Shown here piece after piece: positions 17,786-30,600 of a stretch of 64,000 nt of DNA; position 1 is the stretch's first letter, and every line of letters begins with the position of its first letter. The notes beneath the pieces were generated by a model. The model saw only the letters and a list, made by a program, of their open reading frames with translations. It was not told the DNA's origin and made no database searches. The DNA is from an uncultured Cellvibrionales bacterium. Its GTDB lineage: Bacteria; Pseudomonadota; Gammaproteobacteria; Pseudomonadales; Cellvibrionaceae. The DNA is taken from positions 1 to 64,000 of the forward strand of contig CAJWZU010000002.1 of the NCBI GenBank assembly GCA_913050115.1, read 5' to 3'. A program made the translations under genes and the position numbers.

Positions 17786-17794
17786 TGATATAAT
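17786..17794 (+). promoter_or_regulatory. Extended -10 promoter element of rlmF
   Basis: TGATATAAT at 17786-17794 is a perfect extended -10 (TGn plus TATAAT), about 47 bases before the rlmF start. No good -35 is visible, which is usual for extended -10 promoters. Confidence 0.5.
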
Positions 17795-17840
17795 CCTCGG
17801 CTAACATCCTTTCTCGCATCAAATCCCGACAGGCACCTCT

Positions 17841-18776
17841 TTGACTCGCTCCTTTAGAAAAACCGCTAAGTCTAAACTGCATCCGCGCAATCAGCATACT
17901 GACGGCTATGATTTTAAACGCCTGATCAAGCATAGCCCTGAGTTGGCCGATTTTATCGCTAGCAATCCAGCGGGTCATACCAGTATCGACTTTAGTGACG
18001 CGCATGCAGTGCGAGCTTTGAATCGTGCGCTGCTGCACACGCACTACAATATTAAGTTTTGGGATATACCGGAAAATTATCTTTGTCCGCCTATACCTGG
18101 CCGAGTTGACTATCTGCACTATCTGGCCGACTTGCTTGCTCTAGACAATAACAACCAGGTGCCGCATGGCCGTGCTATTAAGGTTCTGGATATAGGCACG
18201 GGTGCGAACCTGGTATATCCGCTCACCGGTCAAAGCGAATATGGCTGGAGCTTTACTGGCTCCGATATAGACCCAGTAGCGGTCACGTTAGCTCAGCAGA
18301 TTGTTAAATTTAATCAGTTAAAGATTGCAATAAAGTTACAGAAAAATAGCAGTGACATTTTTCGAGGCATAATCACAGCCAAGGACAGTTTTCATCTCAC
18401 GCTTTGTAACCCGCCCTTTCACACCTCTAATGAAGAAGCGCAGCAGGGCACTCAGCGAAAATGGAAAAATCTAGGTAAAGGCAGCTCCAGTACGCTAAAT
18501 TTTGGCGGTCAAAATTCCGAACTCTGGTGTCCAGGGGGCGAGGTAAAATTTATCACCACCATGATTGCGCAGAGCACTATGTTTGCTGACCAGTGTTTAT
18601 GGTTCAGTTCACTGGTGTCGAAAAAAGAAAGCCTTAAGCCGCTCTATGCTGTGCTTAAAAAATCGGGCGTGGAAGAATTACGCACCATCGATATGGCTCA
18701 GGGTCAAAAAGTTAGTCGCTTTATTGCGTGGACTTTTATCGATCAAGCCGGACGTCGTGCGGCATTAAAAAATTAG
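17841..18776 (+). CDS. rlmF: 23S rRNA (adenine-1618-N6)-methyltransferase RlmF
   Basis: 311 residues; methylates A1618 of 23S rRNA using SAM. Begins with the family's KLHPRNQH motif, has the SAM-binding VLDIGTGANL, the acidic loop SDID and the catalytic NPPF motif of N6-adenine methyltransferases, followed by the rlmF-specific GGEVKFI. The start is a TTG at 17841; no ATG suits the N-terminus. Single gene behind an extended -10 promoter. Confidence 0.95.
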   Translation: MTRSFRKTAKSKLHPRNQHTDGYDFKRLIKHSPELADFIASNPAGHTSIDFSDAHAVRALNRALLHTHYNIKFWDIPENYLCPPIPGRVDYLHYLADLLALDNNNQVPHGRAIKVLDIGTGANLVYPLTGQSEYGWSFTGSDIDPVAVTLAQQIVKFNQLKIAIKLQKNSSDIFRGIITAKDSFHLTLCNPPFHTSNEEAQQGTQRKWKNLGKGSSSTLNFGGQNSELWCPGGEVKFITTMIAQSTMFADQCLWFSSLVSKKESLKPLYAVLKKSGVEELRTIDMAQGQKVSRFIAWTFIDQAGRRAALKN

Positions 18777-19213
18777 AGCGATCACTTCAGATGATGATTT
18801 TCATCAATAGTTAGATTGACCATAGAGAAAGAATTAATAGCAATATATAACAGTCTTAAGATAATTAAGTGCCAGTGAAAATATCGACTACGAAAATATT
18901 AATATAGTCACTGAATGATTGTTGCAGAATTAAGCGTATAGATTTTTATAATTCTTGTATCAAGATAAATAGATAAAGACTATTAGTGAGGGTTGTTTCA
19001 ACATACATCCATAACAATGATATGCGTGGCTGTATTTTTGAGAAAAAAATAGCTAGGAAGAGTTGCTCGTTGTATGAATAAAATTTATGTCAGTGTATTT
19101 TCTATGGCCTATAAAAAGTGTAAAAACAATGGCATTGAAGACGAACAGAGAAATTGCACAGTTATTGTAAGTGCTACTATGCCAGAATTTATCTTCTATC
19201 AAAGGGATGTAAT
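18777..19213. other. AT-rich intergenic stretch
   Basis: About 440 bases, clearly richer in A/T than the neighbouring genes. No gene, hairpin terminator or RNA recognised. Confidence 0.4.
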
Positions 19214-20620
19214 GTGAATAAGAAAATATTGTCTATAGCCGTATTGGCCGCCGCCTATATATCTAGCGTCTATGTCATTAGCCTACAGTCAGAGGCTATG
19301 ATTAAAGCAGAATTCAGCAATCAACAAAAAATTGCTAATAGCAATCAGAGTATGACCGTATCAGATATAGACTATCAGCGTGGGTTATTCACTAGTGATG
19401 CCAGTTTTATTCTGACTATCGAACAAGACTCAGATAACGTAATTTCGGTTGAAAATAAAATAGCGATCCAGCACGGTCCAGTTATGATAACTCGGCAAGG
19501 CTTAGAATTAGCATTGTTTAATGCCGACAGCCGTCTTATTAGCAACAATATATCCACAATCACCGCCAGTAATGGTATGACAGAAGTTGTAAAGCTTAAA
19601 CTGATGGATTATTTTAGCGGTGACTTTGCTATATCTGCACTGACTATGGGTTTCACTGGGCGCGCCAATTACATGCTTAATATAGCCCCATTAAAAATAG
19701 AGCAGCCAGATAATCAGTTTAATTTTGGGGGTATAGTTGCAAGTGGCGAGGGCAGTTTTATTCAGCGACATTATGCCGGTAGCTGGCAGCTAGGAGCCTT
19801 GAATTATAGTAATAGCGAAAGTAGCTTTGATCTTCAGGCCAGTGCTGGGGAATTTGACATAACAAATCGTGATAACTTTCTTAATAACAATACTGTCAAT
19901 ATAAAATTTCCCCAGTTAGCAATAAACTTCAGTGGTCATACATTTATTGCTAAAGATGCTGGTATTGACGTTATACAGTCTTACGATGATGACAATAGAA
20001 TTAGCCTTAAAGAAAGCTTTTATATCAATGACATTGAATCGTCATCACCAGTGCCGATATCCGCGATAGGCTATGCCATAGAGATTAATAATGTCGACAG
20101 TAAAGTTTTTGAACTGTGGGCTCAACTGGCCCCAGAATTTCAATCGGCAATGCAAACCGATGGACAGTTCGATTTTGAATCTGAAACTGTGAAAGCAGCG
20201 ACCCGAAGTATACTTACGTCTTTACTCAAAAAAGACTTAGCGCTTAATCAGGAACTCAATCTGAAGGTTATGGATGGCGATGTCAGTATCGAGGCCGATG
20301 TTAAATTTGTCGGTATTACCGATAATATTCACCCTATGGATGTCAAAAATCCTATCGATTTTTTATCGGCGGTAGATATAGATCTTATACTTAAGAGTGA
20401 TAATGCGGTGGTAATGAAAACCCCGGTTGCAGGAATGGTGGGGATGTATATCGATCAAGGCTTTATTAACAAGGATGGCCAGAATCTTGTTGTTGATATC
20501 AACATACACAATGCTGATATGACAATAAACAATAAGCCTTTCCCGTTAAAAGAACAGTTAGAAAATTATCTTCAAAAGCAAAAAAAAGAGCCTGCGAGCC
20601 CTAAGAAGATGGCCCAGTAG
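19214..20620 (+). CDS. DUF945 (YdgA-like) periplasmic or membrane-anchored protein
   Basis: 468 residues from the GTG at 19214, which has AAGGGA 8 nt upstream and opens directly with a signal anchor (KKILSIAVLAAAYISSVYVI). The body is a long beta-rich domain of the DUF945/YdgA kind; the C-terminal part (KNPIDFLSAVDIDL, then MYIDQGFINKDG) is typical of that family. The last dozen residues are Lys/Pro-rich. Function of the family is unknown. Codons are richer in A/T than those of neighbours. Confidence 0.75.
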   Translation: MNKKILSIAVLAAAYISSVYVISLQSEAMIKAEFSNQQKIANSNQSMTVSDIDYQRGLFTSDASFILTIEQDSDNVISVENKIAIQHGPVMITRQGLELALFNADSRLISNNISTITASNGMTEVVKLKLMDYFSGDFAISALTMGFTGRANYMLNIAPLKIEQPDNQFNFGGIVASGEGSFIQRHYAGSWQLGALNYSNSESSFDLQASAGEFDITNRDNFLNNNTVNIKFPQLAINFSGHTFIAKDAGIDVIQSYDDDNRISLKESFYINDIESSSPVPISAIGYAIEINNVDSKVFELWAQLAPEFQSAMQTDGQFDFESETVKAATRSILTSLLKKDLALNQELNLKVMDGDVSIEADVKFVGITDNIHPMDVKNPIDFLSAVDIDLILKSDNAVVMKTPVAGMVGMYIDQGFINKDGQNLVVDINIHNADMTINNKPFPLKEQLENYLQKQKKEPASPKKMAQ

Positions 20621-20771
20621 ACTCCGATAAATTATAAGCGGCAGAGTCGAAGGGATTCTTCAATAGCTCGCAAAGTAACCCGTGAGCTTTAATAATTGAG
20701 TCTATATTGCTACATAAAGGTCGCTATTTATCGGTAAATGCGCAATATAGCCTGTTGCTCTGTAACAGCAT

Positions 20772-20798
20772 AAAAACCCATCGCAATGGTGGGTTTTT
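20772..20798 (+). terminator. Rho-independent terminator
   Basis: AAAAACCCA / TGGGTTTTT stem with a loop of about nine bases, with T-runs on both sides; 150 bases after the DUF945 gene. The remaining parts of the 20621-21068 gap show nothing else that I recognise. Confidence 0.75.
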
Positions 20799-21068
20799 AT
20801 GTGCGATCAAAGAGTTTACTAGCGTTAAAATCTGCTTTTGCTGTTTTTTCAGTGCCTTTGCTGCATCAGTGGCGACAAACGTCGGTATCACGATAGATTC
20901 ATTAGGCCTCTATATGGAGGCGTTATAGATGTCCCGCATGTTAGCGGCATTGTTCGATAGCTCTGACGGAAATTCCATATTCGGTTATAATTGAACAATA
21001 CTTACACTCGCTTTAGTTTGTATTAATAAGCGAGGAACGACTAATAGAATTATTTAGGCAGAGATCTT

Positions 21069-22067
21069 ATGGCTTTTTTTGATTTAGAAACCCCGGAGAA
21101 CAATCAAACCGATAATCTAGTATGGCTGGGTCATTTAAGCCCCGATACAGATACCATTAGTTCTGCTATCGCTGCTGCTGAGTTGTTTGGTGGCGAAGCG
21201 CGCCGTGCCGGCGAGCTAAATAAAGAGACTGCTTATGTATTGGATTATTGCGGTTTAGAAGCGCCCGCTATGATCAGCCAGCAAGATGGTCAAAAAGTCG
21301 GTTTGGTGGATTTCAACCAGAAGACGCAGCTGCATAAATATGTTTGTAATGACGATATCGTTGCGATCATTGATCACCATGCTATACAAGATCAGCCGAT
21401 TACTTTTAACAAGGCTATCTCAATGGATATCCGCCCTTGGGGCAGTGCCGCTACTATCTTGGCTGATCGCTTTGAAAAAATGGGTAAGACCATGAGCAGC
21501 ACGACGGCCTGCGTGCTACTAGGGGGTATATTATCTGACACCTTGATTTTCGAATCGCCAACAACCTGCCCGCAAGACAAGGTATATGCCGAGAAGCTGG
21601 CCAAAATCGCCGGTATCGACGACATCGTGGCCTTTGGTACAGCGATGCTGGAAGCTAAATCAGATTTGGCCGATGTTGATACCTATAGTATTTTGAAACT
21701 TGATTTCAAACATTATGTAATCAATGATAAAAGGGTCGGCTTTGGTGTTGCCGAAACTTTGCTGCCAGAACAGCTGATCGAGCGCCAAGCATCTTTCTTA
21801 ACAGAGATGAAAGTAGAAAAAGCCAAGCAGGGTTTGGATTATATTTTCTTCGCTATTGTGGATACTAAGGGCAAGCAATCTCATCTGGTGTTGTTTTCAC
21901 AGGCTGAGCAAGATTTAGCGAGTGCCGCCTACGGCGAAACGGCTGCTTCCCAATGGATGCTATTACCTGGTGCAATATCACGCAAGAGTCAGTTGATGCC
22001 TGCGATACAAGCAACACTGTCTGCGCCGCCCCAATCCGCTGTTAAACCGGCATTGGCGATTGTTTAA
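21069..22067 (+). CDS. ppaC: Manganese-dependent inorganic pyrophosphatase (family II)
   Basis: 332 residues; hydrolyses PPi to phosphate in the cytosol. DHH-superfamily signatures of family II pyrophosphatase: GHLSPDTDTIS, LVDFNQ, IIDHHAIQ and RPWGSAATI, then the DHHA2 domain. The motif GHLSPDTD stands for the usual GH.NPDTD; its metal ligands His and Asp are kept. Single gene ended by a terminator. Confidence 0.93.
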   Translation: MAFFDLETPENNQTDNLVWLGHLSPDTDTISSAIAAAELFGGEARRAGELNKETAYVLDYCGLEAPAMISQQDGQKVGLVDFNQKTQLHKYVCNDDIVAIIDHHAIQDQPITFNKAISMDIRPWGSAATILADRFEKMGKTMSSTTACVLLGGILSDTLIFESPTTCPQDKVYAEKLAKIAGIDDIVAFGTAMLEAKSDLADVDTYSILKLDFKHYVINDKRVGFGVAETLLPEQLIERQASFLTEMKVEKAKQGLDYIFFAIVDTKGKQSHLVLFSQAEQDLASAAYGETAASQWMLLPGAISRKSQLMPAIQATLSAPPQSAVKPALAIV

Positions 22068-22093
22068 GTTCTACTAAGTTACTTCTAAAATCG

Positions 22094-22135
22094 GGCTGGG
22101 GTGCATTTTTATTAATGTGTTCCGGCCTTTTTTTT
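22094..22135 (+). terminator. Terminator of ppaC
   Basis: Thirteen-pair stem (several G-U pairs) from GGCTGG at 22094 to CCGGCC at 22122-22127, eight-base AT loop, then eight T; 27 bases after the stop. Confidence 0.75.
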
Positions 22136-22347
22136 GCCTTTTAGTTGGGGTGGACGGATCTCAATGGGTACTTATTAGGCACTAGCGGCTGGTTTGGTTG
22201 CGACCCAGCTAAAGTTAACGGCTTTTGCTCAGACGTTGTTACATCTCTGTTTAAAGCGCACAGGCTAAAATGAGGTTCCAAGCTCTTGTTGAATCACAGT
22301 AGTACTTTTAATACTTTACAAACGGTCGTAAAAACCAATGACTAGCG

Positions 22348-23025
22348 CTAAGGCTTTTTCGCCAGAAAAATTGTGTGTCGGCTGCCTTTGCCAGGCCTCG
22401 CTCTGACGGTGCGAACTGTTACCGAGAAACGAGTTTTTTTGAGCCTCTTGGTGAACAACTCATCTGGGTGTGCAGACCACACCGCTAACATTCCACCGGG
22501 ACGTAAGCTCTTATATAAGGCGTCTAAACCGCTGCTGGAATAGAGCCAATCATTATCCGTTTTTGTGATGCCATCAGGTCCGTTATCTACGTCGAGCAAT
22601 ATGGCATCAAAGTTCGGTTGCTGTTTTTTAATTAATTCAGCTATATCGCCTAATTTCACCTGGCAGCGATTATCCGCTAGTGGTTTACCGGCACATTCAC
22701 CGAGCGGCCCTTTATTCCACTCGACCACCTCAGGAATAAGCTCCGCTACAGTGACCTGTGACTTTTCATTTACGCACTCTAGTGCTGTTGCCAAGGTATA
22801 ACCCATACCTAGCCCACCCACTAATACGGCTGAATTGTCCTTGTTTTTAATATGCGCACAGCCGAGCTTAGACAGCTCCTGTTCGGAATTATAAATACGA
22901 CTATTCATCAGCTCGCCACGCGTGCCAGACAGTCGAATCGAAAACTCATTCTCGCGTCGAAGCAGAGTCAGCTCACCACCATTATTGGGAATAGTCGCTG
23001 TGCCGAGTGTTATTAATGGCTTCAT
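22348..23025 (-). CDS. Spermidine-synthase-like methyltransferase fold protein
   Basis: 225 residues from the ATG at 23025 (an in-frame TTG at 23040 is the alternative). Rossmann fold with glycine loop VGGLGMGYTL, acidic end of strand 2 VAELIPEVVEW, and DAILLDVDNGPDG, the pattern of SpeE-like proteins found widely in proteobacteria. Whether it transfers aminopropyl or methyl groups, or something else, cannot be told; true spermidine synthases are longer. No operon partner. Confidence 0.72.
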   Translation of the reverse strand: MKPLITLGTATIPNNGGELTLLRRENEFSIRLSGTRGELMNSRIYNSEQELSKLGCAHIKNKDNSAVLVGGLGMGYTLATALECVNEKSQVTVAELIPEVVEWNKGPLGECAGKPLADNRCQVKLGDIAELIKKQQPNFDAILLDVDNGPDGITKTDNDWLYSSSGLDALYKSLRPGGMLAVWSAHPDELFTKRLKKTRFSVTVRTVRARPGKGSRHTIFLAKKP

Positions 23026-23262
23026 AGTAAGACTGCTCAAATTGCTTGCTTTGTTGTTCTTCTTTAAATTATTTAGGATTAAGGTTAGTCGCTAAAAGCG
23101 GGAAAAAATCATATTAGAGGAGCATTGGCTCGGTTAATGTACTCATTCCCTTTTTTACGACTTAAATAAAGGAAGATGGCAAGTTATGCCAAGCCAGGAA
23201 TACACAAGCATCCATGCTTAATTGTTTATTAAATACCGATTATTTTATTTACTTCAACGGGG

Positions 23263-25341
23263 CTACTCTCCAACCCATACCTGAGTTGAGCGCGCTGCTA
23301 CTTCGATAACATTAACCAATACCGCTGGATTTTCATCTAAAGGCTTTCCCTCTGCTGTATTTAGTAGGCGCCGATAAAGAACTTCTTTCATTGTGTAGGG
23401 GATGCTAAAGGTGATCGCTTCGGTGCCGGTATTGAATAGCAGTAGTGTATTGTGTTCACCGTTTATGGTCGGAGGAGCAGAGTGTACATCGAAGGAAAAA
23501 GAGCGCTTTTCACTGATGTGAAGGGCTAAAAATTTGTTGTCAGGGTCGCGCCACTGGCTCTCACTGGGGCGTTCGCCGTCAGAGTTTAACCAGAGTAGGT
23601 CATGATGATGGGCATTCAGATAATAGTGTTCGTCGGGCAAAGCCAGGCGATTGAGTGAGCCAATTTTCTTGCGCAGGGCCATTAATTCACGGCAAAACGT
23701 TAGAAATTTGGTCTTGCGCGGGTCTAGTTGCCAATCGACCCAGCTGATGCTGTTGTCCTGACAATAAGCATTGTTGTTGCCCTGCTGGGAGTTGCTCAGT
23801 TCGTCGCCGGCCAGAAAGTGCGGGGTGCCGCGGGCAAACAGCAGGGTGAAAATCAAATTGCGTTTTTGCTGTTCACGCAGAGCGAGTATGTCACTGTCGC
23901 AAGTTTCGCCTTCAACACCGTAGTTGCCGCTGAGATTGTGACCGTGGCCGTCTCTATTATCCTCACCGTTGGCATCGTTGTGTTTATGTTGATAACTTAC
24001 GGTGTCTTCTAAGGTGAAACCGTCATGATAGGTTATGCAGTTAACCGAGTTTGCGCAGTTGCGATGGTTTTTATCAAACAGGTCTCGCGAGCCCATAAGG
24101 CGGGTAGTAAACTCGCTAATTAAGCCTTCATCGCCGCGCCAAAAAGCGCGGCTACAATCGCGAAATTTGTCGTTAACTTCAAACCAATGGCTGGGGAAGT
24201 TGCCTAACTGGTAGCCATTAGGACCTATGTCCCAGGGCTCGGCGATTAATAACTTTCGACTCAGCAATGGGTCGTGTTGTATGGCGGCAAATATACCGGC
24301 GTGCTGATTGAAATTGTCTCCATTGCGACCAAGTATAGGTGCGAGATCGAAGCGAAAACCGTCCAAACCCATAGACCCTGCCCAATAGCGCAGGCTGTCT
24401 AGAATCAACTGGGTAACTTGCGGATGACTGCTGTTGATAGTGTTGCCACAGCCCGAGTCATTGCGATATTCAGCGTGACTGAACTGGTAATAGACTCGGT
24501 TATCGATGCCTTTAAAAGCACAGTAACTCTCTTCTTGCGGACCCTCGGCGGTGTGGTTATAAACCACATCCAAAATAACTTCGAAACCGGCGTTATGTAA
24601 ACCCGCCACCATTTGTTTGAATTCGGCGACCGGATCGCTAATGGCATAGCGTAAATCGGGACAGAAGAAATTAATTGGATTGTAACCCCAATAATTACTC
24701 AGACCTAATTCACTCAGACGTTTTTCACTCATAAAACTGAAGCAGGGCATCAGCTGCAAAGTGGTAACACCGAGTTGTTGCAGGTGTTCGATAACAGCGG
24801 GCTCGATTAGACCCAAATACTTACCACGTTTCTCCTCATTGAGGCCGGGAAAAAGTTGAGTAAATCCCTTAACGTGAAGTTCGTAAATAATACGCTGATC
24901 TGGATCGACATCAATCTTACCCTGGCCCTCAACTTCGCCATCATCTTTTATGACAATAGATTTAGGTACAAAGTCGGCGCTGTCACTGTTGCCGTGCTCG
25001 TCACACCAGAGTAGGGCGCGGTTAAATTCCAGACTGGCCGATAGCTGCTTGGCATAGGGGTCTATTAATAATTTGCTGGGGTTATAAATTTGTCCCTGAG
25101 ACGTATCAACCGGACCGTCGCAGCGATAGTTGTAGTGCTGCGACGCTGTAATACCAGCGATATGGCCATGCCAAATACCTCCATGGCACTCGGTTAAGGC
25201 ATGCCGTGCAGTTTCACGGCCAGAATCGTCAAACAGGCAAACCGCCACATGGCTAGCATGCTCAGAATAGAGGGCGAAATTACAACCTTGCTCGGTCAGC
25301 GAACTGCCGAGCGGATAGGATTTTCCAGCGGTTAAACTCAT
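23263..25341 (-). CDS. glgX: Glycogen debranching enzyme GlgX (GH13_11)
   Basis: 692 residues; hydrolyses alpha-1,6 branches of glycogen or phosphorylase-limit dextrin. N-terminal CBM48, then the GH13 barrel with nucleophile Asp332 in DGFRFDL, acid/base Glu in LIAEPWD and the third acid in YHDGFTLED. Last gene of the glycogen operon, 7 bases after glgB. Confidence 0.94.
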   Translation of the reverse strand: MSLTAGKSYPLGSSLTEQGCNFALYSEHASHVAVCLFDDSGRETARHALTECHGGIWHGHIAGITASQHYNYRCDGPVDTSQGQIYNPSKLLIDPYAKQLSASLEFNRALLWCDEHGNSDSADFVPKSIVIKDDGEVEGQGKIDVDPDQRIIYELHVKGFTQLFPGLNEEKRGKYLGLIEPAVIEHLQQLGVTTLQLMPCFSFMSEKRLSELGLSNYWGYNPINFFCPDLRYAISDPVAEFKQMVAGLHNAGFEVILDVVYNHTAEGPQEESYCAFKGIDNRVYYQFSHAEYRNDSGCGNTINSSHPQVTQLILDSLRYWAGSMGLDGFRFDLAPILGRNGDNFNQHAGIFAAIQHDPLLSRKLLIAEPWDIGPNGYQLGNFPSHWFEVNDKFRDCSRAFWRGDEGLISEFTTRLMGSRDLFDKNHRNCANSVNCITYHDGFTLEDTVSYQHKHNDANGEDNRDGHGHNLSGNYGVEGETCDSDILALREQQKRNLIFTLLFARGTPHFLAGDELSNSQQGNNNAYCQDNSISWVDWQLDPRKTKFLTFCRELMALRKKIGSLNRLALPDEHYYLNAHHHDLLWLNSDGERPSESQWRDPDNKFLALHISEKRSFSFDVHSAPPTINGEHNTLLLFNTGTEAITFSIPYTMKEVLYRRLLNTAEGKPLDENPAVLVNVIEVAARSTQVWVGE

Positions 25342-25348
25342 AGGGCCA

Positions 25349-27667
<2,319 letters not shown>

Positions 27668-27671
27668 TTTT

Positions 27672-30600
27672 TTAAATCCGTTTAGTCAATTCTTCAAGGG
27701 CGCGTTTAATATAAAGCTGAGCAATTTGCGGCGGTGCTTGCATTAAGTAATCGAGGCTACGCTCGCTGCCTACAGGAGCCTCGAATTTATCAGTTTTTGT
27801 GGGTTCAATATTATCGCTGCGATAAAAATCGGCTGCTTTGTTGACCACTTCACTGAGGTATAGGCGATTGCCAAAGTCCGCATGTGGCATGCCTGTGCAA
27901 AATTCGGTATAGGCACTTAAGGTCTCAATAATCATGCTTTTGTAGTAGGCAGGGTGCAGTGGTTGGATCAGATTTTCAATCAGCAGGGCAAAGTTTTCTT
28001 CGCCAGGGGTCATTGAATTAAGTGCTCGCTTGCAGTCGAGTACGGCGTGTTGATTGCGCGGATCATCAAATACTATGTACTGGACCTGCTTCATACTAGA
28101 CCAGATGTCCTGCAGAAAGTCACTGTCGAAGCGGGTAATTAGCCCGCGTGCTAAGCGCCATTCAAACCAGTCGGTATCCACTACTAGTGAGCGGCTAGCA
28201 TCAGAATAGTGCAAGTTCTCTGCTTTATCACTGTGTAAATGAACCGCTAAATCATCGGAAAAATGTTTATGCTGATCGGCAAATATTCGGCGCAACTGCA
28301 GGAAAAATTCATGCGGTGTCAGCTGGCCCAGTAGGGTAAGAGCACCCTTTTTTAAAGCCGCCTTGTCACCGTCTTTACTTATGTTTTTATCCAATCGCTG
28401 CTGCGCACAGAGGGTCAGTAGGTGATTAAGACGAATAGTACGCAGCCCTTCAAATAATTTGGGCTCGGTGCGGACTAAATTACCCAGCGTTAATAGCACC
28501 TCTTGAATTAATGCCTGCTCTAAAGGTTCAGTGCAGGTATTGCGAATGATCTGATCGAGTTCGGTGGTCGAGAGAGATTCTGTAATACGTTGGCCGCGGC
28601 CCGGCTGACCCAGCACTATCGTCTGGCGCCGCGCTTGCAATTCAGACAGCGCGTCAGACAGCTCATTGCTCGGCTGTTGCAGCAGTGCGTAACTGTAGCG
28701 CATTAGCAGCCAGTCTTGGCGGCGGCGGGCGCGTTGAAATACCGACAGCGCCAATTGACCCACGGTGAGGGTTTGTTCCTCGAGCTGTAGATTATCATTA
28801 ATGCCAAGCCCGGTGCATAGGGTTTTCAATGTTTCCATTTGCGCAACACTGTCGCCGTCATTTGGCAGTAGTGGCGAGAACGTTCGATCGGCAACCGATG
28901 ACCAGGAAATTGAGCTGTGCTCATTCAGCGTGGTTAGACAAATGTTCGGTATTTGCATACAGTTTACATGAGCGGCGCGTTTGGCAATGTCAGCGGTGGC
29001 ATGTGAGATCCGCTCGTTAATCGAGCGATGCTGAAAACCGCGTAAGGTGACAAAAAATGCATCGATATCGGGTAGGTCGCAGGTGTCTTTGTCGACCAGT
29101 AGCGTGAATACTGCAGGTTCGCGGTAAAACCAGTGTTTCTCTATGTACTTAATTTCACCGTGTAGAATTTCGGCCAGCATTTGCGCATCGGCTTTGCGAT
29201 AGTCGATGGCATTATCCTGCATCCAAGACAGCGTTAATAATTGCTGGCCGTTAATATTATAGGGGTGAGCAGTCGCTAAACTCTGCAATGTGCGCTTGGG
29301 CCGGCCGCTTAAATTAAGCTGAGCATTGGCACCTAGTGCACCGAAAGCATCGACTAAGTGCGCTGCGGAAATTACTTTTAGCGGTCGAATGTCGCGCAAA
29401 GTTTCACTGATTACGCCGTAGCGTGACAGCTTACGTTTTACGTGATCATTCTGCGCCAGTATCACCAGCGCAATGGAAGGCTTTTCAATTTGAGCCTGAC
29501 GTTGATGCAGCAGCAGTGGGTCGATATCTTGGCAGTCAATATAGCCCTCATCTAATAATAAGCCGATGGTATACAAGCTCTGCGCCCATATTAAGGGCAC
29601 ATTGTCGTTGGCGACACGCTTCTGGCTGCCGGGGTGTTCTTTTTCGGCGGCAATACCATCGGCCGGCACATAGTAGAGCTCAGGAAGCAACATAAAGCCG
29701 TCTTTTTCGACCATCAGTTGTTCAAGTTTAGTACGATAAAACAGGGCCAGTTCTTTGTCGCCACTGAAGTTAGCGCTGATATAAAGATAGGTGAAAAACA
29801 GTGGCCACTCTGACTCAATGTTTTCAAACCCTGATAGCTCTGCGTGCTCATAATACATACGGCTTTGATCTTCGAGCACCGATTGGTGACCGTCGAGTAA
29901 AAAACGCTTGCAGCCATAGCGTCCTTCGAGTTTGCTACGAATTTCATCGCGGGTGCGCTGGATCAATTTTTTATCGTCTACCGCAAACGCGGGGAAGCCA
30001 ATTACACTTAGCAGAGCGCTGTCACATTCTTTTGAACGAGACTCGCGTGGCAGCAGTGTTTGCAAGGTGGCTTCGGCGCGGGCGATAGCGTCGGCTATAG
30101 TGTGCACTACGGCGCTGGCGGGTCCGTCAAGACCGAATAAATTTAAGCCGTCTAGTGCGGTGAGAGCGGCTTTGGCCATACCAACTGAGCTGGCATTGAC
30201 CTCGGTTTTACCATTGTTAATTTTATTGCCGCGCTCCCATATACCAAAGTCACGTATGCGGTAGGCACGAGAGATGTAGTAAATTAAATTTTGAACAAAA
30301 TCGACTTCGGCTTGGGTGACTATTATGCGCTGGCCTCCGGCGGTTACTTGTGCCAGCAGCAATAAATATATTGAGGTGGCATCTACTTGTAGGTGGCCCC
30401 AAGCATCATCAGCCACAACTTCCAAGCCGGTGGCGGTATTGTATTTTGCGTGCAAACTGTCGTGTGCGGCGAGGCTGTATTTAAAGCTTTCAACTTTATT
30501 GGCCTGACGCATCATACATTGCAGCAGGCCACGCATCAGTTTTATAGTCGCCTGTTCCAACTCGTCGCATTTAAGTTTGTCGCCGTTTTTTTTAAACGCT

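Noticed and set aside
20707-20928. 73-codon plus-strand frame
   Set aside because: Starts with TTG, has no ribosome site and runs through a clear terminator hairpin.
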